Positions 17,573-26,165 of a DNA stretch of 64,000 bases are shown piece after piece. The stretch is from positions 1 to 64,000 of the forward strand of contig NZ_WBKA01000003.1 in assembly GCF_008831125.1 (NCBI RefSeq), given 5' to 3'. Numbering within the stretch: position 1 is the stretch's first letter; every line of letters starts with the position of its first letter. This DNA comes from Pseudoclavibacter caeni. GTDB lineage: Bacteria > Actinomycetota > Actinomycetes > Actinomycetales > Microbacteriaceae. The position numbers and the translations under genes are program-made. The notes beneath the pieces were generated by a model that was not told the origin of the DNA, searched no databases, and was given only the letters and a program-made list of their open reading frames with translations.

Positions 17573-18169
17573 ATGTCATCCCCCGACCGCGCCCCGGTGA
17601 TGTCCCGCCCGCTGGCCCTCCTGCTCGTCCTCGTCGGCCTCGGCGGTCTGCTCGGCTCGTTCGAGCTGGCGGTCGAGTACATCAGGACGCTGAAGGACCC
17701 GGCCTACACACCGAGCTGCTCGGTGAACCTGGTGGTCACCTGCACGCCGAACATGCAGTCGTGGCAGGGCAGCATGCTCGGCTTCCCCAACGCCCTGCTG
17801 GGGCTCATCGCCTTCGCCGTGCCAGTGGTGGTCGGCATGAGCGTGCTCGCCGGCGCCCGGCTGGCCCGCTGGTACTGGGCGCTGTTCGATCTGGGGCTGC
17901 TCGGCGGCTACGTGTTCATCACCTGGCTGTATTCCCAGAGCATCTTCTCGCTCGGCACCCTGTGCCCCTGGTGCATGGAGGTCTGGTTCTTCACCATCAT
18001 CGGGTTCTGGTACACGACCGCCTGGCTGCTGCGCGCCGGCGTCCTCGGCCGCCTGCTGGAGCCGGTCGGCCGCTGGCTGATGCAGTGGGCTTGGGTCGTC
18101 ATCGTGCTGAACCTGCTGCTCATCGCCGTGCTGGCGCAGATCCGCCTCGACTGGCTGTCGCTGCTCTGA
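17573..18169 (+). CDS. Vitamin K epoxide reductase family protein (disulfide-forming quinone oxidoreductase)
   Basis: VKOR homologues re-oxidise DsbA-like proteins and pass electrons to quinones in the membrane, replacing DsbB in actinobacteria. The 198-residue protein has four to five membrane helices, the loop cysteines C49 and C57 (SCSVNLVVTC) and the active-site CPWC (about 131-134). The start at 17573 is favoured by the -10 element spaced for a leaderless mRNA; the ATG at 17564 adds three residues. The likely partner is the membrane-anchored DsbA-like protein at 61147-61956. Confidence 0.93.
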   Translation: MSSPDRAPVMSRPLALLLVLVGLGGLLGSFELAVEYIRTLKDPAYTPSCSVNLVVTCTPNMQSWQGSMLGFPNALLGLIAFAVPVVVGMSVLAGARLARWYWALFDLGLLGGYVFITWLYSQSIFSLGTLCPWCMEVWFFTIIGFWYTTAWLLRAGVLGRLLEPVGRWLMQWAWVVIVLNLLLIAVLAQIRLDWLSLL

Positions 18170-18287
18170 TCCGGCCGCCCGGCCCGGCCGCGTGCACCGG
18201 ACGGCACCGGCTCCCGAGGATGTCGGAATGCGACTCGACCACGTCGGGACCCGTGCGAGCCGGCCGGTCGCGCTCCCGAGACTGCTG

Positions 18288-18314
18288 CGACCGGATGGCC
18301 CCGGACCGGTCGCG
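18288..18314. terminator. Bidirectional hairpin between the VKOR gene and ndk
   Basis: Eight-base arms gcgaccgg/ccggtcgc with an 11-base loop lie between two convergent genes. No T-tract, as is common for terminators in such GC-rich genomes. Confidence 0.45.
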
Positions 18315-18338
18315 CCCGGGGCAGGGCCGCTCGGGGGA

Positions 18339-18761
18339 TCAGGCGAACCAGATGCCGATCTCGCGGGCGGCGGACTCGGGCGAGTCGGAGGCGTGCACGA
18401 GATTGCGTTGCACGGCAACCCCCCAGTCACGGCCGAGATCACCGCGGATGGTGCCCGGGGCGGCGACCGTGGGATCGCTGGCGCCCAGCAGCGAGCGCAC
18501 CCCGGCGATGACCTCGTGCCCCTCGAACACCGCGGCCACGATCGGCCCGGTCAGCATGAACTCCACGAGCGGCTCGAAGAAGGGCTTGCCGGCGTGCTCG
18601 GCATAGTGGCGCTCGAGAAGCTCGCGCGAGGGCCGCACCCAGCGCAGGTCGACGAGGCGGTAGCCCTTGCGCTCGATCCGGCCGAGGATCTCCCCGGTGA
18701 GTCCGCGCTCGACGCCGTCGGGCTTCACGAGCACGAGGGTGCGCTGCAATGTGGTGGTCAT
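18339..18761 (-). CDS. ndk: Nucleoside-diphosphate kinase
   Basis: It equalises nucleoside di- and triphosphate pools by transferring a phosphate through a phospho-histidine. The 140-residue protein starts MTTTLQRTLVLVKPDGVERG and carries the active-site His in NLVHASDSPESA; the usual NxxHGSDS has Ala in place of Gly, a mild change. Its ATG overlaps the DUF4233 stop codon in an ATGA, so I reject the longer frame reaching 19025. The order folC-DUF4233-ndk is typical for this group. Confidence 0.97.
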   Translation of the reverse strand: MTTTLQRTLVLVKPDGVERGLTGEILGRIERKGYRLVDLRWVRPSRELLERHYAEHAGKPFFEPLVEFMLTGPIVAAVFEGHEVIAGVRSLLGASDPTVAAPGTIRGDLGRDWGVAVQRNLVHASDSPESAAREIGIWFA

Positions 18762-19192
18762 CTTTCGATCTTTCCTCTCGAACGGTCTGAATCGGCCTGC
18801 CCGGCCAGGGCGTCCGCCTCGCGCTGGGCCCGGGCTCCGGCGATGAACACGAACACCCACATGGCGATGAACAGCAGGGAGACGAACATGATGTAGCCGC
18901 TGAAGAACCCGGCGGCGAGCAGGGCGACCTGCACGGCCCAGCCGAGCCAGTAGCCGATCGCCCCGCGCCGCACGAGCGCCGCGGCGAGCAGGTCCACGAC
19001 GAGCACGACGCAGCCGATGACCCACACCTGCGGGGACGGGATGAACCGCATCCCGTAGAGGACGAGGGTCACGAACAGCAGCACGAAGGCGTCGAAGACG
19101 AGCACGACCCCCGCGAGCCGGGCGCGCAGCCGGACGCCGCTAGTGCGGACGGCCTCGTCCGGGGAGCGTGGTGTGGAGTTCATCGTCCCCAT
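18758..19192 (-). CDS. DUF4233 membrane protein
   Basis: This 144-residue protein has four predicted membrane helices (for example LAGVVLVFDAFVLLFVTLVL and YWLGWAVQVALLAAGFFSGY) and a short charged C-terminus. The family is almost always found between folC and ndk in actinobacteria and has no established function. An in-frame ATG three codons later is an alternative start. It is translationally coupled to ndk. Confidence 0.9.
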   Translation of the reverse strand: MGTMNSTPRSPDEAVRTSGVRLRARLAGVVLVFDAFVLLFVTLVLYGMRFIPSPQVWVIGCVVLVVDLLAAALVRRGAIGYWLGWAVQVALLAAGFFSGYIMFVSLLFIAMWVFVFIAGARAQREADALAGQADSDRSRGKIER

Positions 19193-19274
19193 TGTAGGGG
19201 TCGGGCCGCGCCGGGCGCCGGAAACGGCGTGGCGCGACGCCCACCCCGCCCGGGCCGCCTCGGCATGAGAACGG

Positions 19275-19314
19275 CCCGGGGACGTCCGGCCGGCACCGGC
19301 CCGTCCGTCCCCGG
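19275..19314. terminator. Hairpin after folC
   Basis: Nine-base perfect arms ccggggacg/cgtccccgg enclose a 21-base GC-rich segment that can fold further (ggccgg/ccggcc type). It lies between folC and DUF4233 on the minus strand. No T-run is present, so it may instead be an mRNA-stabilising hairpin. Confidence 0.4.
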
Positions 19315-19334
19315 CCGCCCCGGAGCGGAGCCGC

Positions 19335-20681
19335 TCACGCGGTGCGGGCCGCGACCTCGCCGATGAGCGTGATCGACCCGGTGACGAGGATCCCGGCCCC
19401 GTCGACGTCCCGGGTCAGGTAGCGGGCCTCGTCGAGCGCCTCCTGCACGTCGTCGCCGGCGCGCACGTGCTCGGCGCCGAACTCGGCGACCGCGAGCGCG
19501 GCCAGGTCGTCGACGGGGATCGCCCGCGGGGAGGCGGAGGCGGTGACGACGATCTCGTCGAGCACGTCGTGCAGCTCGTGCAGCACGCCGGCGGCGTCCT
19601 TGTCCGAGAGCACCCCGACCACGCCGACGAGCAGCGGGAAGTCGAAGTTCTCGGTGATCGCCCGGGCCAGCGAGCGGGCGCCGTGCGGGTTGTGTGCCGC
19701 GTCGATGATGACCGTGGGATCGTGGGCGACCACCTGGAGCCGCCCCGGCGAGCTCGCATGTCCGATCCCCTCGGCGAGCACGTCGGCCGCGATCGACTGG
19801 CGGCCGCCGCCGAGGAAGGCCTCCACCGCGGCGATCGCGAGGGCGGCGTTGTGCGCCTGGTGCTCGCCGTACAGCGGCAGCGCGAGGTCGTGGTACTCTC
19901 CCGCGAGCCCCCGCACGTCGATGACCTGGCCGCCGACGGCGGGCCGGGCGTCGAGCACGGCGAAGTCCTCGTCCTCCCGGCGCAGCGGCACGTCGCGCTC
20001 CGCCGCGCGCCGGGCGAGCTCGGCCATCGCCTCCGGGGCCTGCGCGCTCGTCACCGCGATCGCCCCGGGCTTGATGATGCCAGACTTCGTGCGGGCGATC
20101 TCGGCGATCGTGTCGCCGAGTACCCGGGTGTGGTCAAGGGCGATCGGGGCGAACGCGGCGACGTCGCCGTCGGCGACGTTCGTGGAGTCCCACTCGCCGC
20201 CGACGCCCACCTCGAGGCAGACGACGTCGACGGGGGCGTCCGCGAACGCCGCGAAGGCGAGCACGGTCAGGGCCTCGAAGAACGTCAGCCCCGCACGGCC
20301 TTCCTCGTGCAACCGCACGTCGACCATGTCGATGTACGGGCGCACGTCGGCCCAGACCTCCAGCAGCCGCTCGTCGGCGATGGGCTCGCCGTCGATGACG
20401 ATGCGCTCCGCGAAGCGCACGAGGTGCGGGCTGGTGAACACGCCGACCCGCAGCCCGTGCGCGCCGAGGATCGACGCGGCGATCCTCGCCGTCGACGACT
20501 TCCCGTTCGTGCCGGTGATGTGGATGATGCGGTAGAGCCGCTGCGGGTCGCCCAGGAGATCGAGCACGCGGGCGACCGCGTCGAGCCGGGGCTCGATGCG
20601 GTTCTCCGGAGCGCGGGCGTACAGCTCGCGCTCCAGTTCGGCCACCGACTCCGGCTGTCCGGAGGTCTGCGTCATGCTCAC
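19335..20681 (-). CDS. folC: Folylpolyglutamate synthase / dihydrofolate synthase FolC
   Basis: It adds glutamate to (dihydro)pteroate and folates. The 448-residue Mur-ligase-fold protein has the P-loop [14 protein letters not shown], the family [27 protein letters not shown], and the C-terminal-domain [12 protein letters not shown]. Its ATG overlaps the ileS stop by 4 bases, so folC is expressed from the ileS T-box transcript at least in part. This makes folate modification responsive to isoleucine-tRNA charging, though probably only by gene arrangement. Confidence 0.96.
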   Translation of the reverse strand: MSMTQTSGQPESVAELERELYARAPENRIEPRLDAVARVLDLLGDPQRLYRIIHITGTNGKSSTARIAASILGAHGLRVGVFTSPHLVRFAERIVIDGEPIADERLLEVWADVRPYIDMVDVRLHEEGRAGLTFFEALTVLAFAAFADAPVDVVCLEVGVGGEWDSTNVADGDVAAFAPIALDHTRVLGDTIAEIARTKSGIIKPGAIAVTSAQAPEAMAELARRAAERDVPLRREDEDFAVLDARPAVGGQVIDVRGLAGEYHDLALPLYGEHQAHNAALAIAAVEAFLGGGRQSIAADVLAEGIGHASSPGRLQVVAHDPTVIIDAAHNPHGARSLARAITENFDFPLLVGVVGVLSDKDAAGVLHELHDVLDEIVVTASASPRAIPVDDLAALAVAEFGAEHVRAGDDVQEALDEARYLTRDVDGAGILVTGSITLIGEVAARTA

Positions 20682-23600
20682 GCCCTCTCGAGGGCGATGG
20701 CGATGCGGTCGTCACCGTCGCCGACTGGCTGGTCGGCCTCGGTCGCGCACGTCTCGACGGGCACGAGGTCGAGCGTCGTCGCGAGTGTCTCGCCCGCGAC
20801 GAGGTCGCGGTTGGCCTCGAGCGCCGCGCGCACGGCCTCGTCCGCCCCGATCGTCAGGTGGATGCGGTCGCTGATCTCCAGCCCCGCCTCGCGACGGGCC
20901 TGCTGCACCTGGCGGACGGTGTCGCGGGCGACGCCCTCGGCGGCGAGCTCCGGGGTCACGCGGGTGTCGAGCAGCACGAAGCCGCCGGTGTCGAGCATCC
21001 CCGCGGCGTGGTCCGGGTCGGCGGCGACCCCGTCGGCGACGAGGTCGATCGTGTACTCTCCCTCCAGCAGCTCGACGCCGCCGGAGACCACGTGCCCGTC
21101 GACGAGCGACCAGTCGCCGCTCTTCGACCCCCGGATGGCGGTCTGCACGGCGCGGCCGAGCCGGGGCCCGCAGACCCTGGCGTGCACGGTGAGCCGCCGA
21201 CTCACGCCGTAGCGGTCGGCGACGTCCTCGGCCATCTCGACCAGGTCGACGGCCTTGACGTCGAGCTCGTCGCGCAGGATCGCCGCGAACGGCCGCAGCC
21301 GCTCCGCGTCGTGCTCCACGACGGTCAGCCGGGCCAGCGGCAGCCGGACGCGCAGGTGCTCCGCCTTGCGCAGGCCAAGCGCGGTGCTCGACACGGCGCG
21401 CACCCGGTCCATCGCGGCAACGAGGGCGTCATCACGCGGGAACGCGTCGGCGTCGGGCCAGTCGGTCAGGTGCACGCTCTCCCCGCCGGTGAGGTCCTTC
21501 CAGATGCGGTCGGTGATCAGCGGCAGCAGCGGCGCGGCGACCCGGGTGACGGTCTCAAGCACCGTGTAGAGGGTGTCGAACGCGTCGACGTCCTCGCCCT
21601 GCCAGAAGCGGTCGCGGCTGCGGCGCACGTACCAGTTGGTCAGCACGTCGGCGAACCGGCGCAGCGCGTCCGTCGCGTCCACCGCGTTGAGGTCGTCGAG
21701 CGCGGCGGTGACCTCGCAGATCAGGTCGCCCGTGCGGGCCAGCAGATAGCGGTCGAGGACGTCGGTCGAGTCCGTCCGCCACCGCGCCTGGTACCCGATC
21801 GCCTCGGCCCCCGCCGGACGTGCGGTGTTCGCGTACATCTGGAAGAAGTACCAGGTGCTCCACAGCGGCAGGATCACCTGGCGGATGCCCTCGCGGATGC
21901 CCGCCTCGGTGACGATCAGGTTGCCGCCGCGCAGCACGGGGCTCGACAGCAGGAACCAGCGCATCGCGTCGGAGCCGTACCGGTCGAACACCTCGTTGAC
22001 GTCCGGGTAGTTGCGCCGCGACTTCGACATCTTCTGCCCGTCGTCACCGAGCACGATGCCGTGGCAGATGACGTTGCGGAACGCGGGCCGGTCGAACAGC
22101 GCGGTGGCGAGCACGTGCAGCGAGTTGAACCAGCCGCGGGTCTGGCCGATGTACTCGACGATGAAGTCTGCCGGGTTGTGGGTGTCGAACCACTCCTTGT
22201 TCTCGAACGGGTAGTGCACCTGCGCGAACGGCATCGACCCCGACTCGAACCAGCAGTCGAGCACCTCGGGAACGCGCCGCATCATCGAGCGGCCGGTCGG
22301 GTCGTCAGGGTTCGGGCGCACGAGCGAGTCGATGAACGGCCGGTGCAGGTCCTTCACCTCGACGCCGAAGTCGCGCTCGAGGTCGGCGATCGACCCGTAC
22401 ACGTCGACGCGCGGATGCTCCGGGTCGTCGCTCTTCCACACGGGGATGGGCGCGCCCCAGTACCGGTTGCGCGAGATGTTCCAGTCCCGCTCGTTCTCCA
22501 GCCACTTGCCGAACTGGCCGTCCTTGACGTTCTCGGGCACCCAGGTGATCTCCTGGTTGAGCTCGACCATGCGGTCCTTGAACTCGGTGACCTTCACCCA
22601 CCAGGCGGGCAGCGCCATGTAGATCAGCGGCTTGCCGCTGCGCCAGGAGTGCGGGTAGGAGTGCTCGATCGTGGCGCGGTCGAGCAGCCGGCCACGCTCC
22701 CTGAGCAGCCCGATGATCGGCTTGTTCGCCTCGAAGACGTTCACCCCGGCGACCTCGGGCACGACGGGCAGGAACTCGCCGGCGAGGTTCAACGACAGGA
22801 TGACCGGGATGCCGTACCGCGCACAGGTCGCCTGGTCGTCCTCGCCGTAGGCGGGCGCCTGGTGCACGATGCCGGTGCCCTCGTCGGTCGCCACGTAGTC
22901 GGCGACCAGGATCTGCCAGGCGTGCTCGGTGTGCCACTTCGCGGTGTCGGCGAAGTAGTCGAACAGCGGCTCGTAGCGCACGTGCTCGAGGGCGGAGCCG
23001 GGCAGCGTGCGCTCGATGGCCGCCTCGGCGTCCTCGGCGCTGTCGTAGCCGAGCTGCCGGGCCCAGCGGCCCACGAGCGCCTCGGCGAGCAGGTACCGCG
23101 ACAGATGCGCGGCGTGTGACTCGGCGGTCTCGTCGCCGGCGCCGTTCGGCCCGGCCGGCACCACCGCGTACGTGATCTCAGGGCCGACCGCGAGCGCGAG
23201 GTTCGTCGGGGTCGTCCACGGGGTCGTCGTCCAGACGATCGCCTTCACGCCGGCCAACCCCAGCGCCTCGGCGCGCTCGCCGACGAGCGGGAACGTCATG
23301 GTGACGGTCGGGTCCTGCCGCATCCGGTAGGCGTCGTCGAGCTTCGTCTCCTGGTTCGACAGCGGCGTCTGCTCGTACCAGCTGTATGGCAGCACGCGGA
23401 AGCCCTCGTAGATCAGGCCCTTGTCGTAGAGCTCCTTGAAGGCCCAGATGACGCTCTCTATGTAGGGCAGGTCGAGGGTCTTGTAGTCGTTGTCGAAGTC
23501 CACCCACCGCGCCGAGCGGGTGACGTAGTCGCGCCACTCGCTGGTGAAGCGCAGCACGCTCGCCTTCGTGGCGGCGTTGAACTTCGCGATGCCGAGCTCG

Positions 23601-23968
23601 GTCTCGATCTGCCGCTTGTCAGTGATGCCGAGCTCCTTCTCGGCCTGCAGCTCGGCCGGCAGCCCGTGGGTGTCCCAGCCGAACCGCCGCTCGACGCGCT
23701 GGCCGCGCATCGTGTGGAAGCGGGGGAAGACGTCCTTGGCGTAGCCGGTGAGCAGGTGCCCGTAGTGGGGCAGGCCGTTGGCGAAGGGCGGGCCGTCGTA
23801 GAAGACCCACTCGGGCGCGTGCTGGTCGCGCCGCTGCTGGATGGAACGCTCGAACGTGTCGTCGCGCCTCCAGAACGCGAGGATGCCTCGCTCGACCTCT
23901 GGAAGGCTCGGTGACGGCTGGACCGCCCCGGGATGCTCACTGCCCGCGCTGGGAAGCGGATAGACCAT
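20678..23968 (-). CDS. ileS: Isoleucyl-tRNA synthetase
   Basis: It charges tRNA-Ile, with editing of valine. The 1096-residue class I synthetase has the HIGH-type motif ([15 protein letters not shown]), [10 protein letters not shown], the CP1 editing domain and KMSKS ([14 protein letters not shown]). Length and sequence fit the long, eukaryote-like type typical of actinobacteria, a type associated with low sensitivity to mupirocin. The ATG at 23968 has GAGG six bases upstream, at the foot of a 9-bp hairpin that is part of the T-box leader. folC follows with a 4-base overlap. Confidence 0.97.
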   Translation of the reverse strand: MVYPLPSAGSEHPGAVQPSPSLPEVERGILAFWRRDDTFERSIQQRRDQHAPEWVFYDGPPFANGLPHYGHLLTGYAKDVFPRFHTMRGQRVERRFGWDTHGLPAELQAEKELGITDKRQIETELGIAKFNAATKASVLRFTSEWRDYVTRSARWVDFDNDYKTLDLPYIESVIWAFKELYDKGLIYEGFRVLPYSWYEQTPLSNQETKLDDAYRMRQDPTVTMTFPLVGERAEALGLAGVKAIVWTTTPWTTPTNLALAVGPEITYAVVPAGPNGAGDETAESHAAHLSRYLLAEALVGRWARQLGYDSAEDAEAAIERTLPGSALEHVRYEPLFDYFADTAKWHTEHAWQILVADYVATDEGTGIVHQAPAYGEDDQATCARYGIPVILSLNLAGEFLPVVPEVAGVNVFEANKPIIGLLRERGRLLDRATIEHSYPHSWRSGKPLIYMALPAWWVKVTEFKDRMVELNQEITWVPENVKDGQFGKWLENERDWNISRNRYWGAPIPVWKSDDPEHPRVDVYGSIADLERDFGVEVKDLHRPFIDSLVRPNPDDPTGRSMMRRVPEVLDCWFESGSMPFAQVHYPFENKEWFDTHNPADFIVEYIGQTRGWFNSLHVLATALFDRPAFRNVICHGIVLGDDGQKMSKSRRNYPDVNEVFDRYGSDAMRWFLLSSPVLRGGNLIVTEAGIREGIRQVILPLWSTWYFFQMYANTARPAGAEAIGYQARWRTDSTDVLDRYLLARTGDLICEVTAALDDLNAVDATDALRRFADVLTNWYVRRSRDRFWQGEDVDAFDTLYTVLETVTRVAAPLLPLITDRIWKDLTGGESVHLTDWPDADAFPRDDALVAAMDRVRAVSSTALGLRKAEHLRVRLPLARLTVVEHDAERLRPFAAILRDELDVKAVDLVEMAEDVADRYGVSRRLTVHARVCGPRLGRAVQTAIRGSKSGDWSLVDGHVVSGGVELLEGEYTIDLVADGVAADPDHAAGMLDTGGFVLLDTRVTPELAAEGVARDTVRQVQQARREAGLEISDRIHLTIGADEAVRAALEANRDLVAGETLATTLDLVPVETCATEADQPVGDGDDRIAIALERA

Positions 23969-24190
23969 GTCTGACCTCGTCCTCGTTCACCTCCACGAGG
24001 ACGCCCGCTCCCCTCGGGAGCCGACGCGGTACCACCCCGCTTGCCCGGTCGTCCGCGACGTCGCGCGAGGACGGCCGTGCCGCTCGTCATCGGCTGTCAC
24101 GGGCCGGACCCGTCCGGTTCTACTGGGCGGCGCGGGCGCTGCCGTTCTTCCGGATGCTCCCCGGTGATGGCCGGATCGACGCAGTCTCCG
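23969..24190 (-). promoter_or_regulatory. Ile-tRNA T-box leader of ileS, translational type
   Basis: On the minus strand the T-box core GGGTGGTACCGCG lies at 24025-24037. Downstream are a hairpin (GCTCCC/GGGAGC, 24007-24021) and a 9-bp hairpin (23978-23986 with 23995-24003) that touches the GAGG ribosome-binding site. Upstream, the segment CGGCCATCACCGGGGAGC contains a candidate Ile specifier ATC (24166-24168). There is no terminator, so control is probably over translation, as known for actinobacterial ileS T-boxes with a very short stem I. Uncharged tRNA-Ile would raise ileS translation. Confidence 0.88.
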
Positions 24191-24196
24191 ATTGTA
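24191..24196 (-). promoter_or_regulatory. -10 element of the ileS T-box transcript
   Basis: TACAAT on the minus strand lies just upstream of the T-box leader. A clear -35 is not visible. It places the RNA start near 24184. Confidence 0.5.
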
Positions 24197-24327
24197 GCGC
24201 GCCACGGCCCGGGACGCACGCGCGCTCCAGGCCGTGGCGCGGATGGTCGGACGTGCCACGGGGCGGCGAGTGGGCGTCGGTCACCGGCGACCGGCGCCCA
24301 CTCGCCGCGACAGGCCGTCCCGGTGTG

Positions 24328-24765
24328 TCAGGCCGCGCCCTCGGGCACGGACTCCGGCTCGGGCCCGAAACGGAATCGACGCCCGGTGATCTCGTCGACC
24401 GCGATGCGCACGACGTTCTCCTTGATCGTGGGCACCCAGGGGCGCAGCCCCGCCTCGTCGGCGGCCTCGAGCGCCGCGTCGTCGGTGAGCACCTCGGCGG
24501 TGCCCTTGGCGATCACGCTCCAGCCGGTGGTCGCGTCATACTGCTCCGTCTCGATCGCGACCCGGGGGTTGACCGTGATGCCGAACAGCTTCGTTCCCGG
24601 GGCCGTGCGCAGCAGCACGGTGTGCCCGTCGACCGCGTAGTTGATCGGGAAGATCTCCGGTGCGCCGTCGATGACGAAGGCGATGTGCCCGAGGGCCGCC
24701 GAGCCCAGCTGACGCCAGGCCTCGTCGACGGGCATCTCTGTGATGATGGTGTCGTTGTCTGCCAT
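24328..24765 (-). CDS. Pyridoxamine 5'-phosphate oxidase family (flavin/F420-binding split-barrel) protein
   Basis: This 145-residue protein has a split beta-barrel fold: AWRQLGSAALGHIAFVIDG, FPINYAVDGHTVLLRT, TGWSVIAKGTAEVL. Such proteins bind FMN or F420 and include many uncharacterised actinobacterial reductases. The substrate cannot be told from sequence. It stands alone on the minus strand, upstream of the ileS T-box transcript. Confidence 0.85.
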   Translation of the reverse strand: MADNDTIITEMPVDEAWRQLGSAALGHIAFVIDGAPEIFPINYAVDGHTVLLRTAPGTKLFGITVNPRVAIETEQYDATTGWSVIAKGTAEVLTDDAALEAADEAGLRPWVPTIKENVVRIAVDEITGRRFRFGPEPESVPEGAA

Positions 24766-24852
24766 ACATCAGATATACGCCTCCGGGCGCGTCATCACCA
24801 CCCGCCGGACCGACCGCGCGGCACGCCGGCGACGACACCGATGCCGAGTCGG

Positions 24853-26133
24853 TCAGTACCAGCCGGAGGTCTGCGAGTGCTGCCAGGCCCCGCACGGCGT
24901 GCCGTAGCGACCCGTGATGTACGACAGCCCCCAGTCGACCTGCGTGCGCGCGTTCGTGCGCCAGTCGGCGCCGGCGCTGGCCATCTTCGACCCCGGAAGC
25001 GACTGGGGGATGCCGTAGGCGCCACTCGAGCGATTGCTCGCGTTCCAGCGCCAGCCGGACTCCCGGTTCCACAGATTCACGAGGCAGACGAACTGCCCGC
25101 CCTGCCCCATCGCGTTCAGCCGCGACTGCGCGTAAGCCTGCGCCGCGGCCGGCGAGTTGTCCCCGCTCGACGACGAGCTGGACGGGGTGCTCGATCTCGA
25201 CGAGGAGCCAGCGGAGCTCGACGGCGCGGATGACGGGGACGAGCTCGGCCGCGAAGTGGCCGGCGCGGATGACGCGGGCGCGCTGGCGGCGGGCGCGGAG
25301 GACGCTGCGGATCCCGAGCTCTGGGCGGCGCCCGACGTGGTCTGCGGCTCGTTCGAGGCCGAGATGGAGGCGGCCAGCTGACGCTGCCGGCGCTCCTCGG
25401 CCTCCTGCTCGGCGGTGGTGCGCTTGATGTCGGCGAGCTGCTGCAGCAGCGCACCCTGTCGCTGCTGCAGGTCGGCGACGGCCTGATCCGCGGCCTGCGC
25501 GCTCTGCTGCGCCTGCGCGGCGTCAGAGGCCGCCTGTTCGCTGAGCCGGCGGTGCTCGGCCTCGACCGTGGCCTGCTGGTCCTGCAGCGCCTGGAGCTCG
25601 CTCGCCTGCTGCGCGGCGAGCCGCACCTGCGCGTCCGCCTGGGCGGAGACCTGGCTGAGCGCGCTCGCCCGCCACAGCGCGCCGGAGACGTCGTCGCTCG
25701 TCATGAGCTGCACGACCGGCTCCCCGCCGAGGCCGTCCGTGCCCCGGGTGAGCTGCTGCACGGCGGCGCCGGAGCGCTGCCGCTGGGCGTCCGCCTCGGC
25801 CTGCGCGGTCTGCACGCGCTGCCGCAGATCCGTCAGCGCCGCCTCGCTGTCGGCCAGATCCCGCTGCGCCTGATCCGCACTGGACTGCGCCTGCACCGCG
25901 GCGTCCCCGGCGGAGGCCGCCTCCTGCTCCAGCTGGTCGAGGCTGGCGTTGATCCGATCGATCTGCTGCTGCGTGTCGGAGGCGGCGTCCTCGGCGGCGA
26001 CACCGGCCGCCGCGGCGCCGAAGGACGCGCCGGGCACGGCGAGTGCCGGCTGCGTGAGCCCGAGCACGAGCGCGGAGCACAGCGCTCCGACGCCCAACAG
26101 GCGACGCCCGACACGGGCGGTCTCAGCACGCAT
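24853..26133 (-). CDS. Secreted coiled-coil protein with a lysozyme-like (transglycosylase-type) C-terminal domain
   Basis: This 426-residue protein has a signal peptide (VGRRLLGVGALCSALVLGLT, cleavage near PALA), a long Gln/Ala/Asp-rich coiled coil (about 40-240), a Ser/Pro linker and a C-terminal domain of about 95 residues. That domain includes NLWNRESGWRWNASNRSSGA and YGIPQSLPGSKM, where ES-GW and GIPQ match the active-site layout of soluble lytic transglycosylases. It probably acts on peptidoglycan. I chose the ATG at 26133; a GTG at 26169 forms a GTGA overlap with the upstream gene and could be the true coupled start. Confidence 0.82.
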   Translation of the reverse strand: MRAETARVGRRLLGVGALCSALVLGLTQPALAVPGASFGAAAAGVAAEDAASDTQQQIDRINASLDQLEQEAASAGDAAVQAQSSADQAQRDLADSEAALTDLRQRVQTAQAEADAQRQRSGAAVQQLTRGTDGLGGEPVVQLMTSDDVSGALWRASALSQVSAQADAQVRLAAQQASELQALQDQQATVEAEHRRLSEQAASDAAQAQQSAQAADQAVADLQQRQGALLQQLADIKRTTAEQEAEERRQRQLAASISASNEPQTTSGAAQSSGSAASSAPAASAPASSAPATSRPSSSPSSAPSSSAGSSSRSSTPSSSSSSGDNSPAAAQAYAQSRLNAMGQGGQFVCLVNLWNRESGWRWNASNRSSGAYGIPQSLPGSKMASAGADWRTNARTQVDWGLSYITGRYGTPCGAWQHSQTSGWY

Positions 26134-26165
26134 GCTCCCCGGCACCTCCGTTCGTCGTCCTCGTA

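Noticed and set aside
18762-19025. Upstream extension of ndk
   Set aside because: It overlaps DUF4233 in another frame; the ndk start at 18761 forms an ATGA overlap.
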